From contig JAFGMW010000094.1 in the NCBI GenBank assembly GCA_016927275.1, forward strand, positions 1 through 52,560: 52,560 bases of DNA. Reading direction: 5' to 3'. Position numbers and translations under genes: made by a program. This DNA comes from Pseudomonadota bacterium (lineage in GTDB: Bacteria; UBA10199; 2-02-FULL-44-16; JAAZCA01). Positions 16,968-25,800 of this stretch are shown piece after piece (the first letter of the stretch is position 1; each line of letters opens with the position of its first letter). The notes beneath the pieces were generated by a model that worked only from the letters and a program-made list of their open reading frames with translations, was not told the origin of the DNA and did no database searches.

Positions 16968-17342
16968 ATGCGCAGTCTATCGTTCCTCGTGATCATGCTC
17001 CTCGCAACGTCGGCCTGTGCGCAGACAAAGGTCGGAGGTCTCTGCGAATACGAGAAGTTCCCAGGCGTGTGCACGGTGACGCAGGTTGATCCCGACGGGA
17101 CCGTCAGCTTCACCTACGACGGCGCGATCGGCGGCCAGGCGGTCTCGCTCGCCGGCAACACCACGGCCGGGGAATATCGGGAAGGCGATGTGGCCGACTG
17201 CGATCTCCAGTTCATCACGACGGGCGCGTGCACTCCGTGCCTCGTCTCCATCGGCTCCTGCGGCGAGGAGGCGTGGGCCGCCTTCACGGCGTGGGCGGCA
17301 GGGAGGGTGAGCGGCGGATGCTCGCTCCTGGCCGGGAAATGA
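16968..17342 (+). CDS. Small secreted cysteine-containing protein
   Basis: A 124-aa protein. The signal peptide is MRSLSFLVIMLLATSACA, with either cleavage after Ala or a lipobox-like TSAC. The mature part holds eight or so cysteines (GGLCEY, GVCTV, DCDLQ, GACTPC, GSC) and ends SGGCSLLAGK. The tail resembles GGGCGLIAG near the end of the convergent beta-helix protein (see findings). It overlaps that gene by 59 bases tail to tail. Function unknown. Confidence 0.6.
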   Translation: MRSLSFLVIMLLATSACAQTKVGGLCEYEKFPGVCTVTQVDPDGTVSFTYDGAIGGQAVSLAGNTTAGEYREGDVADCDLQFITTGACTPCLVSIGSCGEEAWAAFTAWAAGRVSGGCSLLAGK

Positions 17343-19794
17343 ACTCCGAAGTCGCCGGACCGGCGCTGCGGGGGCCTGCTATCAGCCCGCAGCCTCCGCC
17401 CGTGCTCTCCCCGGCGGCATGGCCCGCCTGGTAGATTGAGAAGTGGGATATCTCCACCATAACCAGGTAATGTGTTTCGTCGACTTTTACGATGAAGCGC
17501 GCCGGGATCGCCGTCCATTTCTGAGCATCGGCATCGTACGCAAACACGAAGATCCGCTCCAGGTCCCATCCGGCCGCCTCCATGTCCTGAAGGCTGACGG
17601 GTATGTAGGCCGTGACAGGCTTTTCGAATTGCAGTCCGCTCGGGCTGAACGCGATTGCGACGCCTGTCGTGGCGCCGATGGTGGGATCCAGCTCCGGAGG
17701 GGCGTCGATGACCCCCATCCGGATTTCGGTGTCCTCGACGAGCGCGCCCGCGGGGATCTCGAGCTTCAGGCCGTTGAGCGGGTCCGCGGCGTTCGCAACG
17801 CCCACCACCCCACCGGTGGCTGCGGGCACCAGCTCGCCGGCATCCGCCTTGGCGACGTAGCGCAGGACGCCGTCGGGGGCGCTCTCGACCGCGCCGTTGC
17901 TGACCGCGAGCGTGAAGGCGTAATTGCCCCCGACCGGAAGCGTCACGGAGATGGACTTGGCCCTCGGATTCGCGATTAGGCCGGTCATCGGATTGGCGGA
18001 CGACTCCTTCCAGAGATAGGAAAGCGTGCGGCCTTCGGGATCGGTGGAACCCCCGCCGTCTAGGGTGATCGCATCACCTGCGAAGGAGACGCCGTCGGGG
18101 CCAGCGTCTGCCATCGGCCCCTGCGGGGAGACCGCGGTGACGCGGACGGAGGCGCTCGGGCTGTCCAGGTAGCCGTTGTCAACGACCAGCGTAAAGGCGT
18201 ACTGGCCTGCAATCGTAGGTTTCACCGAAGGGTTGACGGAACGGCGGTCGGTGAGCAGGCCCTTCTCGGGGTTTGAAATCCGCTCGTCCCACAGGTACGA
18301 GAGGGGCAGTCCCGCCGGATCGGAGGATGCGCTGCCGTCGAGGATCGCCGTCTCCCCCACGACGATGGTCTGATCCTTGCCTGCGTCGGCGATCGGCTGG
18401 TCGGGCAGGGCGACGTTGAGCGTAGCGCGCGGCGGTTCAAAGCCGCCGTGGAAACAGAGTGCGCTGATGGCGGTGCTGCCGGCCGCTATCGCAGTCGCAA
18501 GGCCCGAATCACTGTCGATCGTCGCGACCGCCGTTTCCTTGCTCTTGAATTCGCATTCGAGGATCACGTCGGCCGTCGTCCCGTCGAGGAGGGTGCCGGT
18601 CGTCGCGTACTGCTGCGTCGCCCCCGGATAGACGGTCTTGGATGAGGGCATCAGATCGACGGAGACCGGATAGGGCGCAGCCCAGAAGGGGTCGAAGGTC
18701 ACATTGGCCGAGACTGGGTCGCACCCGGCGTATCCGGGCCCTGCGGCACAGCCCCACCAGTTGTTGGTGGCGTCGACCGACGTCTGGTGCGGTTCCGTAG
18801 CGTTTATGCCTAGGGCGTTGCCTGTAAAATTATTAGAGGATATATCATTGTTCTCCGACGGGTACCATGTGCCCGCCTGCCAGCTTGCGTCGGCCTTGAT
18901 GCCCTCTGCGCTGTTGCTGGAGATGGCATTGCCCGTGATTGTATTATTTGAGGAGCCGAGCAGCCTGATGCCGGTCAGTGAGTTCCTGATTGTGTTGCCT
19001 GTGATGGTTTGCGAACTCGGTCGCCATAAATTTATGCCTATGCTCGCTGCGTTTGAGATGACGTTGCCATCGGTGACAAAGTTGCCGTGGCAATTTTCCC
19101 CGATGAAAATACCGTCGCGATTGGAAGTGACGGTGTTGGTCTTTATGCGGTTTCCGGTTGAGCTTTCGGCTATCGCACCCCCCGCGGCCGCGGCATTATC
19201 CAGCGCAATGGCGTCAAGCCCGCTGCTGCAAACGGTGTTCGACTCAATGGTGTTGCCCGAAGAACCTGCCAGCGCGACGCCGTAAAGGCTGTTATCGATA
19301 TCGTTTGAAAATATGGAATTGCCCGAGCCCGCTATTATCACGACGCCGCTGGCGTCGCCGGTTATCAGATTGCCTGCGACCGTGCACCCGGTGACACCAA
19401 CAGGGTCGCCAAAAGAGCCGAGCAAGACGTCCGCATCCATTGGAGTCGATCCCGAATTTTGCACCGTGAAGCCGGAAAGAGTGACATCGTCGGCTGTGAT
19501 CTGCACCACCACCCCACTCGATCCCCCGTCGATAATGGTGGCGGCCGCATCGGCGCCGGAAAGGGTGAGCGGCTTGTCCACCGTGATGTTCTCGTGATAC
19601 GTTCCAGCCGCGACATTTATCGTGTCGCCTGGCGCGGCGGCGTCGATGGCCTCTTGGATGCTCCTGTGCTCTGCTGGAACATTTATGATCGCCGCCCCGG
19701 CCGATCGCCCCGAGGCGACGAAGAAAGCCACGGACAGCAGCGCCATGCCTGCGATCCAGAACACCACAGGACCGAATCTCTTTGTTATGCCCAC
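17284..19794 (-). CDS. Surface parallel beta-helix protein with Ig/PKD-like and ZU5-like domains
   Basis: An 836-aa protein. The GTG at 19794 is chosen because AAGGGAGG lies just upstream and encodes part of the longer frame. After a signal/anchor (VFWIAGMALLSVAFFVASG), residues about 35-360 form right-handed beta-helix repeats (NTITGNAISSN, GNTIRNSLTGIRL), the NosD/PbH1 type. A BIG2-like segment, two PKD-like domains (ADAGKDQTIVVGETAILDGS; ADAGPDGVSFAGDAITLDGG) and a ZU5-like domain (LKLEIPAGALVEDTEIRMG) follow. The tail contains GGGCGLIAG, then a Ser/Pro/Arg-rich extension that overlaps the convergent gene and may be non-native. Likely a cell-surface carbohydrate-binding or adhesive protein. 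Confidence 0.8.
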   Translation of the reverse strand: MGITKRFGPVVFWIAGMALLSVAFFVASGRSAGAAIINVPAEHRSIQEAIDAAAPGDTINVAAGTYHENITVDKPLTLSGADAAATIIDGGSSGVVVQITADDVTLSGFTVQNSGSTPMDADVLLGSFGDPVGVTGCTVAGNLITGDASGVVIIAGSGNSIFSNDIDNSLYGVALAGSSGNTIESNTVCSSGLDAIALDNAAAAGGAIAESSTGNRIKTNTVTSNRDGIFIGENCHGNFVTDGNVISNAASIGINLWRPSSQTITGNTIRNSLTGIRLLGSSNNTITGNAISSNSAEGIKADASWQAGTWYPSENNDISSNNFTGNALGINATEPHQTSVDATNNWWGCAAGPGYAGCDPVSANVTFDPFWAAPYPVSVDLMPSSKTVYPGATQQYATTGTLLDGTTADVILECEFKSKETAVATIDSDSGLATAIAAGSTAISALCFHGGFEPPRATLNVALPDQPIADAGKDQTIVVGETAILDGSASSDPAGLPLSYLWDERISNPEKGLLTDRRSVNPSVKPTIAGQYAFTLVVDNGYLDSPSASVRVTAVSPQGPMADAGPDGVSFAGDAITLDGGGSTDPEGRTLSYLWKESSANPMTGLIANPRAKSISVTLPVGGNYAFTLAVSNGAVESAPDGVLRYVAKADAGELVPAATGGVVGVANAADPLNGLKLEIPAGALVEDTEIRMGVIDAPPELDPTIGATTGVAIAFSPSGLQFEKPVTAYIPVSLQDMEAAGWDLERIFVFAYDADAQKWTAIPARFIVKVDETHYLVMVEISHFSIYQAGHAAGESTGGGCGLIAGPRSAGPATSEFISRPGASIRRSPSLPPTP

Positions 19795-19993
19795 GATCCC
19801 TCCCTTCGGGCGCACGACCGCCGGCCCGCATCCGACGCATTTATATTGTGTATATCTGCATTATTCATCCGCAGTGGGCTTCAGTCAAGGCGTCTTTGCC
19901 TGATCAGGGGAATTATTTTTGTCCCAGGAGAGGTCTGGATGGGATTGCATTTTCCGCGTCAAATGTGTGAAATGCCGGTCATCGGGAGGATAT

Positions 19994-20833
19994 ATGGGCG
20001 AAAAAGGCCAGACCAGCAGCATGGTGATATTCTGCGACTTCGAGAACGTGGCGCTCGGCGTGCGTGAGGCCAAGTACGAGGCCTTCGACATCAGGAAGGT
20101 GCTGGAGCGGCTGCTCCTCAAGGGCAACATCGTCGTCAAGAAGGCCTATTGCGACTGGGAGAGGTACAAGGATTTCAAGAAACCGATGCACGAGGCGGCG
20201 TTCGAGCTGATCGAGATCCCGCACGTTCGCCAGTCCGGAAAGAACTCCGCCGACATCCGCATGGTGGTCGACGCCCTGGACCTCTGCTACACGAAGTCGC
20301 ACGTCGACACGTTCGTGATCGTCAGCGGCGACTCCGACTTCTCCGCGCTGGTGAGCAAGCTCAGGGAGAACAACAAGGTCGTGATCGGCGTTGGCGTGAA
20401 GAACTCCACATCGGACCTCCTCATATCGAACTGCGACGAGTTCATCTTCTACGACGATCTGGTGCGAGGCGCCGCCAGGCAGGACAAGGCCAGGCGCAGC
20501 AGGACAGCGATCGGGAAGACGGCGCGCAGGCCGGCAGGCGCGGGAGCGGGCGCAGGCGCAGGCCCCGGCGAGGCGGAGAAGCGCCAGGAGGCGCTGGACC
20601 TGGTCATGGAGACCGTCGAGGCGCTCTTCGCCGAGCGGGGCGAGGAGGAGAAGGTCTGGGGCTCGATGGTCAAGCAGGCTCTGAAGAGGCGCAAGCCGGG
20701 CTTCAACGAGAGCTATCACGGCTTTCGCAGCTTCGGCAGGCTGCTCGAGGAGGCCCAGGCGCGAAAGCTCCTGGCTCTGGAGCTGGACGAAAAATCCGGC
20801 GGCTACATCATCAAGAGCTTCTCGCACGATTGA
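19994..20833 (+). CDS. NYN (LabA/PIN-like) domain RNase-like protein with OST-HTH-like C-terminus
   Basis: A 279-aa cytoplasmic protein; start at 19994 has GGGAGGA four bases upstream. The NYN domain (PIN-like fold, metal-dependent RNase) covers residues 8-155 with acidic residues at CDFEN (Asp15), KNSADIRM (Asp87) and VSGDSDFS (Asp113, Asp115). An Ala/Gly/Arg linker follows, and residues about 200-279 fit an OST-HTH/LOTUS module (EKVWGSMVKQALKRRKPGF, FRSFGRLLEEAQ), an RNA-binding winged helix. This NYN+LOTUS architecture is known in bacteria, but its targets are mostly unknown. It stands alone. Confidence 0.85.
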   Translation: MGEKGQTSSMVIFCDFENVALGVREAKYEAFDIRKVLERLLLKGNIVVKKAYCDWERYKDFKKPMHEAAFELIEIPHVRQSGKNSADIRMVVDALDLCYTKSHVDTFVIVSGDSDFSALVSKLRENNKVVIGVGVKNSTSDLLISNCDEFIFYDDLVRGAARQDKARRSRTAIGKTARRPAGAGAGAGAGPGEAEKRQEALDLVMETVEALFAERGEEEKVWGSMVKQALKRRKPGFNESYHGFRSFGRLLEEAQARKLLALELDEKSGGYIIKSFSHD

Positions 20834-20855
20834 GGGGAAAGAATACGTCTCCCGG

Positions 20856-20886
20856 GACTCAATTGTTCGGAAACAATATGTGAGTT
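20856..20886. terminator. Composite hairpin between convergent genes
   Basis: GACTCAATTGTT and AACAATATGTGAGTT pair with a CGGA loop and a small bulge. It lies 23 bases after the NYN gene stop and at the end of the minus-strand stretch following msrA. A clear U-run is missing, so terminator function is uncertain; a shared bidirectional stop signal is the simplest reading. Confidence 0.35.
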
Positions 20887-20984
20887 CACATGTCCTCCGT
20901 GCCGAAGAAACCGTCCATTATCATCGCGGGCAGCGCGATCAGGGCCCGCAGGGCCGTCACCGACCAGAAGATGCTTCTCATCAT
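20886..20984 (-). CDS. Possible small hydrophobic protein (32 aa) downstream of msrA
   Basis: Reading MMRSIFWSVTALRALIALPA then MIMDGFFGTEDM, it has one hydrophobic helix followed by an acidic tail. It starts 34 bases after the msrA stop on the same strand, but there is no good ribosome site. It could be a membrane micro-protein or a chance frame. Confidence 0.25.
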   Translation of the reverse strand: MMRSIFWSVTALRALIALPAMIMDGFFGTEDM

Positions 20985-21017
20985 GATCCGTTAGGACGCT
21001 CCGGCGACGACCGGAAT

Positions 21018-21530
21018 TCAGTCCCGCAGGTAGTGGCAGGAGTAGCCCCCCGGATTCTTCTGCAGGTATTTCTGGTGATACCCTTCCGCCTCGTAGAAGG
21101 GCTCTGCCTGTGCGATCTGCGTGACGATCGTTCTCCCGCCCCATCTGGCCGACCTGCCGGCCCTCTCCATGGCGCTGACGGCCGCCCGCCTCTGCGCCTC
21201 GGAGTGGTAGAATATCGCGGAGCGGTACTGGGTGCCGATGTCGTTTCCCTGCCTGTCCGTGGTCGTGGGGTCGTGGAGGCGGAAGAAATAGTCGAGTATC
21301 TCGTCGTAGCCGATCCTGGCTGGATCGAACGTGACCTCCACCGCCTCGGCGTGTCCCGTGTCGCCCCGCTTGACCATCTCGTAGGTCGGTCGGGCGATTC
21401 CCCCGCCGGTGTAGCCCACCCGCGTGCCCACCACACCCGGGACGCTGCGGAGGATCTCCTCCACGCCCCAGAAGCAGCCGCCCGCGAGAGTCGCTTTTTC
21501 GAGCCCCCTCTCTGTATCCCCGTGTGCCAT
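21018..21530 (-). CDS. msrA: Peptide-methionine (S)-S-oxide reductase MsrA
   Basis: A 170-aa enzyme of normal length for MsrA. It carries the catalytic GGCFWG motif (residues 17-22, Cys19 nucleophile), GYTGGG, the conserved RIGYDEILDYFFRLHDPT region and GTQYRSAIFYHSE. It ends GGYSCHYLRD, with a C-terminal Cys that can act in recycling. It reduces the S epimer of methionine sulfoxide using thioredoxin. There is no signal peptide, so it works in the cytoplasm. The ATG at 21530 is preferred because homology begins soon after. The only MsrB in view is at the left edge of the window. Confidence 0.95.
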   Translation of the reverse strand: MAHGDTERGLEKATLAGGCFWGVEEILRSVPGVVGTRVGYTGGGIARPTYEMVKRGDTGHAEAVEVTFDPARIGYDEILDYFFRLHDPTTTDRQGNDIGTQYRSAIFYHSEAQRRAAVSAMERAGRSARWGGRTIVTQIAQAEPFYEAEGYHQKYLQKNPGGYSCHYLRD

Positions 21531-21645
21531 GCGCCGGTTGATACAGGAAACGGGGTAATATGGCAACGGGACAGGTATTTGCTTTATCTGCCGTTGATCT
21601 TGTTGTAAGCGGGTGCGTACGAGGTTCTTTTCGAAGGAGGTCTGA

Positions 21646-22056
21646 ATGCGCATCGTCTTTGCTCTTTTGGCTGCAGCGTTGATGGTCGTAGCCTCGGGCC
21701 CCGCTCAGGCGATCGAGGTCGTCTCTGCCAACGGCTTCACCTGCACGCAGCAGCCCGCGCCGGGCAACAGGTCGCTCGTGGAGTGCATCGGCCAGTTCCC
21801 GGGCGTCGCAGGGCTCTTCGCCGGCACCGGCTACGACATCGTGCACGTGGAGTACAGCCCGGACAACAAAAAGCGCTACTTCTTCATGTCGGAGACCGGC
21901 TGCCTCATCCTCAACGCGAGCGACAACACCGCGCTCGCCACCGACAGGTCCGGGACGAAAAAACAGTTCCCGGCTTTCATGGATGCGATGGGGTGGTGCT
22001 ACGGCGGCGGGCAGCCCGCACCCGCGCCAAAGCAGCAGCCATCCCAGGTCCGGTAG
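21646..22056 (+). CDS. Small secreted protein, function unknown
   Basis: A 136-aa protein with a strong AAGGAGG ribosome site and a signal peptide (MRIVFALLAAALMVVASGPAQA). The mature domain has cysteines at FTCTQQ, LVECIG, TGCLIL and GWCYGG that may form disulfides, and ends in a Pro/Gln-rich tail. I do not recognise the family. It is divergent from msrA with a 115-base shared upstream region. Confidence 0.6.
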   Translation: MRIVFALLAAALMVVASGPAQAIEVVSANGFTCTQQPAPGNRSLVECIGQFPGVAGLFAGTGYDIVHVEYSPDNKKRYFFMSETGCLILNASDNTALATDRSGTKKQFPAFMDAMGWCYGGGQPAPAPKQQPSQVR

Positions 22057-22123
22057 CGGCGGGGAAGGGGCCGGGGGAGATTCCTGCATGGGTCATCGGA
22101 CGATATCGGCGGGGCGTTAAAAT

Positions 22124-22498
22124 ATGCAATATTCGATCGCATTGGACCTGCAAAAGAGGATGTGCGAGATCGTGCGCAGGCTGGGTCTTGCGCATGTCGA
22201 TTGCAACCGGGTCGTCTGTTTCAGGAGCGTGGGGAGCAAGACCAAAAGGGTCATAGCCAGATGCCATGCCCTGCCGAAGATCATGCAGCTGGCCATGGAG
22301 GTGAAGGCCTGGTATGCGATCGAGTTCCTCGAGCGCTTCGAGCGCCTCACCGAGGCCGACCAGGACATGACGATCATCCATGAATTGATGCACATCCCGA
22401 AGACCTTCGGCGGCGGCTTCAGGCACCACGATTTCGTCTCCCGCAGGAACGTGGAGAAGATGTATAAGACGTTTCTGCAGTCCCGGGCTGCATCGTGA
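22124..22498 (+). CDS. Putative metallopeptidase (HELMHIP motif)
   Basis: A 124-aa protein with the zinc-binding motif HELMHIPKTFGGGFRHHD (HExxH plus a downstream His), as in the putative metallopeptidase family found in phages, archaea and some bacteria. Residues before it include a basic/hydrophobic helical region with CNRVVCFRS. It lacks a signal peptide. Ribosome site is weak, but the ATG at 22124 is the only good start. The family's substrates are not established. Confidence 0.75.
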   Translation: MQYSIALDLQKRMCEIVRRLGLAHVDCNRVVCFRSVGSKTKRVIARCHALPKIMQLAMEVKAWYAIEFLERFERLTEADQDMTIIHELMHIPKTFGGGFRHHDFVSRRNVEKMYKTFLQSRAAS

Positions 22499-22556
22499 AG
22501 AACCGCTCACAGGCGCATCGGCGGCGGCAGCGGCGGCCGGGACGCGGAGTAGGCGC

Positions 22557-22748
22557 CTATTCGGCCTTGACCTCTATCGACTCGATCGTGTCGCCCCTGC
22601 GGATATTCTCCACGACGTCCATGCCGGAGATCGTCCGGCCGAAGACCGTATAGCCCCCGTCGAGGAACGGGGTCGGCTTCAGCGTGATGTAGAACTGCGA
22701 GCCGCTGGATCGCCGCTCGGGGTTCACCTGGTCGCCGGTGCGCGCCCA
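22557..22748 (-). pseudogene. Cyclophilin-type peptidyl-prolyl isomerase, 3' fragment
   Basis: The minus-strand frame ending TAG at 22557 encodes [38 protein letters not shown] and [17 protein letters not shown], an excellent match to the C-terminal half of cyclophilins. Upstream of about 22748 the same frame stays open but reads unrelated sequence ([15 protein letters not shown]) instead of the expected N-terminal half with the active-site Arg region and the FHR motif. The 5' half has therefore been deleted or replaced. The fragment lies just beyond the stop of the 1248-aa membrane gene. It is probably non-functional. Confidence 0.8.
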
Positions 22749-22873
22749 GCTTTCGCTGCACCGCCGGAGGGCTATCAGCTGCGGAATGAAAAGACAAGCC
22801 GGGAGATGGGGGGCAAGCGGCCGCCTGTTCAGGAAGGCAGCCCGTGGATGGACGATCGAGTCTCAGCGCGCAG

Positions 22874-25800
22874 TCAGGAGTGCTCATTGGAGTTCGCCTC
22901 GTCGGCGACATCCGCATCCGGCTGCTCTTCGGTCTCCGGGACGGAGAAATCGACAGGATCGATGTTGAATATCTCGTTGAAGACGATGTCGAAGTCAGGC
23001 TGGCGCCCGTGGCTCTTTATCCGCTTCTCATAGGCCGCGAAAGAGGTTTTCAGGGCGCGCCTCACGCGTTTGATTACCACTCTGCGCATGGGATGTCTCA
23101 TGCCGGACTCATCCGTTATTCCCGCCCTCTTCTCGACTTCATTCGGATCGATGTCGAGGAGCTGCAGGATCCACGAGTTATACTTGAGGAAATCGCTTAT
23201 CATGCCGCCGAACCTCTCGCTCCCCCTGGCGAGGACCAGCACCTCCAACAGCGGTTTCAGGTGCGCGCTGTTGTCTGCCGATGGCGCGTCCATCCTTATG
23301 AGGTGGAAGAGCACGTCGAGTTCGCCTTCCGTGAGCTTTCGATTGTCCCGGCCCTTTTTCTTCTTCTCCTTGAACTTTTTGGGTTTCTTGCTTCTGGCGA
23401 TCCTCTCCTCGTTTTCGATCTCCCACTTTACCCTTCTGCCCTCTTCAACCTCGTCGATCGCCTTGCCGTCTAGGAGGTCGTCATAATCGTCCATGATGAT
23501 CTGATAGATGTTCTGGTAAAAATAGGTGTTCACGATGTGAGGGAAGACGGGGGGACTGAACGCCCTGGTGCAGGACCGTGCGGGCCACAGGAGGTCCGAG
23601 GCTTCGGCATGGTCCATGAAAAGATGGCCGAGATGCATGGACTGGCCGGAGATCTTTAATTTGTCCCTCAGCGCATCGAGTTTTTCCGAGATCTCCTTGT
23701 TGCCTTCCTCTGCGGTCATCTCACCGTCCTTGACCTTTTGCGTTATGCCGTAAATTTTGACTTCGACATCACTCATATCCTGAAGGATCGGATCGCGCTC
23801 CCAACTGGTCCCGCTTATCTCGTTCCACGTGGCTGTGGCGGATCCGTTGCCGCCGATGTTGTTGACCAGCTCCATTGCGGCCACCCCTTCGTTGGTGTCC
23901 CATCCCAGATAATACCTGAGCGAGGAGCCGAGGGGGTCGTAGATGAATGACCTGAAAATTCTATTCGATGAATAAGATGACGTAAAGATGGCGCCGAGGC
24001 CGCTCAGGAGGACTTCGAGGCCTGCCCTGTGAATGGGATACCCGGCCTTGCCGCTGTCCTCCCAGGCCTGTTTCATTCTCTCTACCAGGGGGATCTTCCC
24101 CTTCAGAACGCCGCTCATGAGCAGCGTTATCATGAGAAACCCCATAGTCATGAAAATGCCCCTTGTGAAGAGCAGGGCGATGTTCTTCGGGTCGTCCAGA
24201 TTGCTCTGAATGACTTTCCCGAGGGGGGAGGTGAGGGCGTTGACCATGATCATCAGGAATGCGAGATTGTAATCGACCTTTCTGGGGTCGAGCGCTTTGA
24301 AGAGAGAAATCACGGACTGCTTAAAGAGACTCCACAGGTTTTCGGCGCCCACCGGGTCATGGCCTGCGAATATGCCGAGTTGCGATGTGAGCGAATGGAA
24401 TACGCGCGGCCCCAGGGTCCGGTCCACCTTTGCGAGCCCTGAGTTGAGCAGCAGCATCAGCGCGCCTCCGTAGAATATGCAGGACCTGATCACCCTGTCC
24501 AGCCATGGGTCCATGCCCTCAGGCTGCATAGCGTTGAGCAAAGATGCATCTGCCGGGATCTGAGCGTTGGAAACCGCAGTTCCGAGAAATGCGGCAGCGG
24601 GTATTGCAAGGAAGCTGAACAGGACCGGCCACCAGGTTTTTGTGGTCGCCCTGTTGATCTTCGGCACGAAGAGGAGGAGGAAATAGAGGAAAGCGACAAA
24701 GGAGGGGTGTCTCATCGCATCCTTCACCATCTCGAGCCAGTCTGCGTTCAGCAGTTTTGTCATGAGATAGGTCGGCAACTGGCCGCTTTCCATGCTCAGG
24801 ACGTGCCCTATGGACTGCACATTGTCCTGGAGGTTCTGAATGCTCAGGGGTTCGACGAGGCTGCTGTGGAGAGATGACATCCAGCCCGGAATGTTTTTTA
24901 TGATATTCCCATAGCCTTCAATAAATGCACAGGCGGTGTCGACGAAACTGGTCCCTATGTCGGGCCCGTTGCTGATGATTAGCATCGGCACTAACCAGAG
25001 CGCTGATTTCTCGAACATCAGAATCAGTTTGCTCGCGTCATCTATGTAATCGACCGCGTCCCTTTTGGGCAGACCGTATTTGAAGGCGGTTTTGGCCTGC
25101 TCCGTTTCCCATCCCCGCTTCAGCATGTTTATCAGATAGACCGCTGCTGCGGTGCCGCTGCCCACCACTATGCCGGGCCACTCAAAACCGCTCAGGATCG
25201 CATCGATCAGCGATCCCGCCACGAGGCCGGTGGCGCCTGCCTTGAGGGAATCGACCAGGCCTTCCGAACCGGCGTTGCGGACCGCTTCCACGGAACGGCA
25301 GATGAGCCCGGATAAGAGGGAGACCTTTTTGCCGAGATCACCCAGCTCCTCATCGTCATAGATGCGCATTCCGTCGGAAAAATCATTCAGGGCCGGATGC
25401 TTCAACACTTCCCGTGCGCCGGACGTCATTTCGAAAGGGGCGCTCGTCGCGATTCGGGAAAAAGGGAGAGCAGATATCAGGTAGCCCGTGCCCAGGAAGA
25501 GGCGGGTTGCGGCCGATCGGTATGAGGCCACCAGATTTCTGTACCTGTTCAGATATTCCTCGATGCGCTTTGCGTCTGTGTGGCTGGCAAATTTCGCTAT
25601 TATCTTGTCTATGCCCTCTGGGACATGGATTGCCTGAATATCATTCAGGAGCTCTCCGATCGATCCTATGTGCTTCATGACAGCCGCATTGTCTTGGCGG
25701 TGGTGCGCGTAGAAGAAGAGCCGTGACATGAGCTCGATGCAGCTTATTCCTGCGAAGAGATGGAGCTCCTTGATCTCGTCATCGACCGCCACGCCTTCGT

